From the NCBI GenBank assembly GCA_029264305.1, contig JARICA010000013.1, positions 1 to 64,000 on the forward strand: a DNA stretch of 64,000 nt. The letters run 5' to 3'. Shown in pieces: positions 63,936-64,000 of this stretch. A program made the translations under genes and the position numbers. Position 1 is the stretch's first letter; each line of letters begins with the position of its first letter. The notes beneath the pieces were generated by a model that saw only the letters and a program-made list of their open reading frames with translations, was not told the DNA's origin and made no database searches. Source of the DNA: Faecalimonas sp. (lineage in GTDB: Bacteria > Bacillota > Clostridia > Lachnospirales > Lachnospiraceae).

Positions 63936-64000
63936 ATGAAGAAGAAACTATCTGTATTGTTGTGCATGGCCTGTGTGTTTTTATTGACAGGTTGTACTGG
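63936..64000 (+). CDS. Lipoprotein, 5' end only
   Basis: ATG at 63936 with AAGGAG upstream, 11 bases after arsR. It reads a signal peptide ending L-L-T-G-C, a lipobox with the Cys at about residue 20. The rest lies beyond the window. Possibly a metal-related lipoprotein from its context. Confidence 0.6.
   Translation, partial: MKKKLSVLLCMACVFLLTGCT

Noticed and set aside
1-64000. CRISPR arrays, tRNA and rRNA genes
   Set aside because: I saw no regularly spaced repeats and no tRNA- or rRNA-like segments on either strand; a tool search would be needed to exclude them fully.

Overview
The window looks like the chromosome of an anaerobic, AT-rich Firmicute, most likely a Lachnospiraceae-type Clostridium relative. 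Support comes from class I hybrid cluster protein, a stand-alone Ni-CODH operon, a T-box leader, a sortase-assembled pilus island, a probable UGA-encoded selenoprotein and strong AGGAGG ribosome binding sites throughout. About the first 5.2 kb is visibly more G+C-rich, with different codon use from everything to its right.

Layout. (1) 1-3016: end of a sugar ABC transporter operon (permease tail, lipoprotein binding protein) and a FucO-type lactaldehyde reductase, closed by a terminator. (2) 3047-5080: leftward parA-parB plus a frameshifted third gene, a fragment of an integrative element. (3) About 5205-14.7 kb: an AT-rich integrative mobilizable element of the Tn4451 type. It holds a large serine recombinase that has lost its catalytic domain at the junction with the G+C-rich DNA, a C-protein-controlled type II restriction-modification system (ApaLI-like), a mob/oriT-like region, a MobV-type relaxase, a CHC2 primase, an SF3 helicase, an iteron-like origin region, TnpW, and a structured RNA-like segment. 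(4) 14.8-18.0 kb: hcp, an Fe-S partner and a divergent Crp/Fnr regulator. (5) 18-23.7 kb: membrane-bound XRE regulator, ECF sigma/anti-sigma pair, ATC-hydrolase-like protein, CNNM transporter, and a nuclease-EVE protein lacking a clear start. (6) 23.7-29.1 kb: ZIP transporter, heterodimeric ABC transporter and ICMT-like methyltransferase; their upstream regions share one palindromic operator, which suggests a metal regulon. (7) 29.1-35.0 kb: pilus island in the same gene order as streptococcal FCT islands. (8) 35.0-38.3 kb: a hidden CxxU selenoprotein on the minus strand, a TetR-controlled membrane protein, and brnQ behind an Ile-type T-box. (9) 38.4-43.3 kb: CODH operon (Rrf2, CooS, CooF-like, FAD oxidoreductase) and a NifX-like protein. 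(10) 43.3-64 kb: housekeeping genes (glycosyltransferase, PHP protein, fRMsr, nth, parvulin, F420-ligase-like, glyA, MATE, shikimate genes aroE/aroD/aroB/aroF, a two-component system, ung) and a CadA-type metal ATPase with its ArsR repressor.

The observations most worth following up are the selenoprotein at 35056-35355, the shared operator in 23.7-28.6 kb, the truncated recombinase at the composition break near 5205, the orphan structured RNA at 13687-13856, the iteron cluster at 13168-13352, and the pilus signal peptidase with altered catalytic residues. All functional statements rest on reading motifs and recalled family knowledge; no database search was possible.
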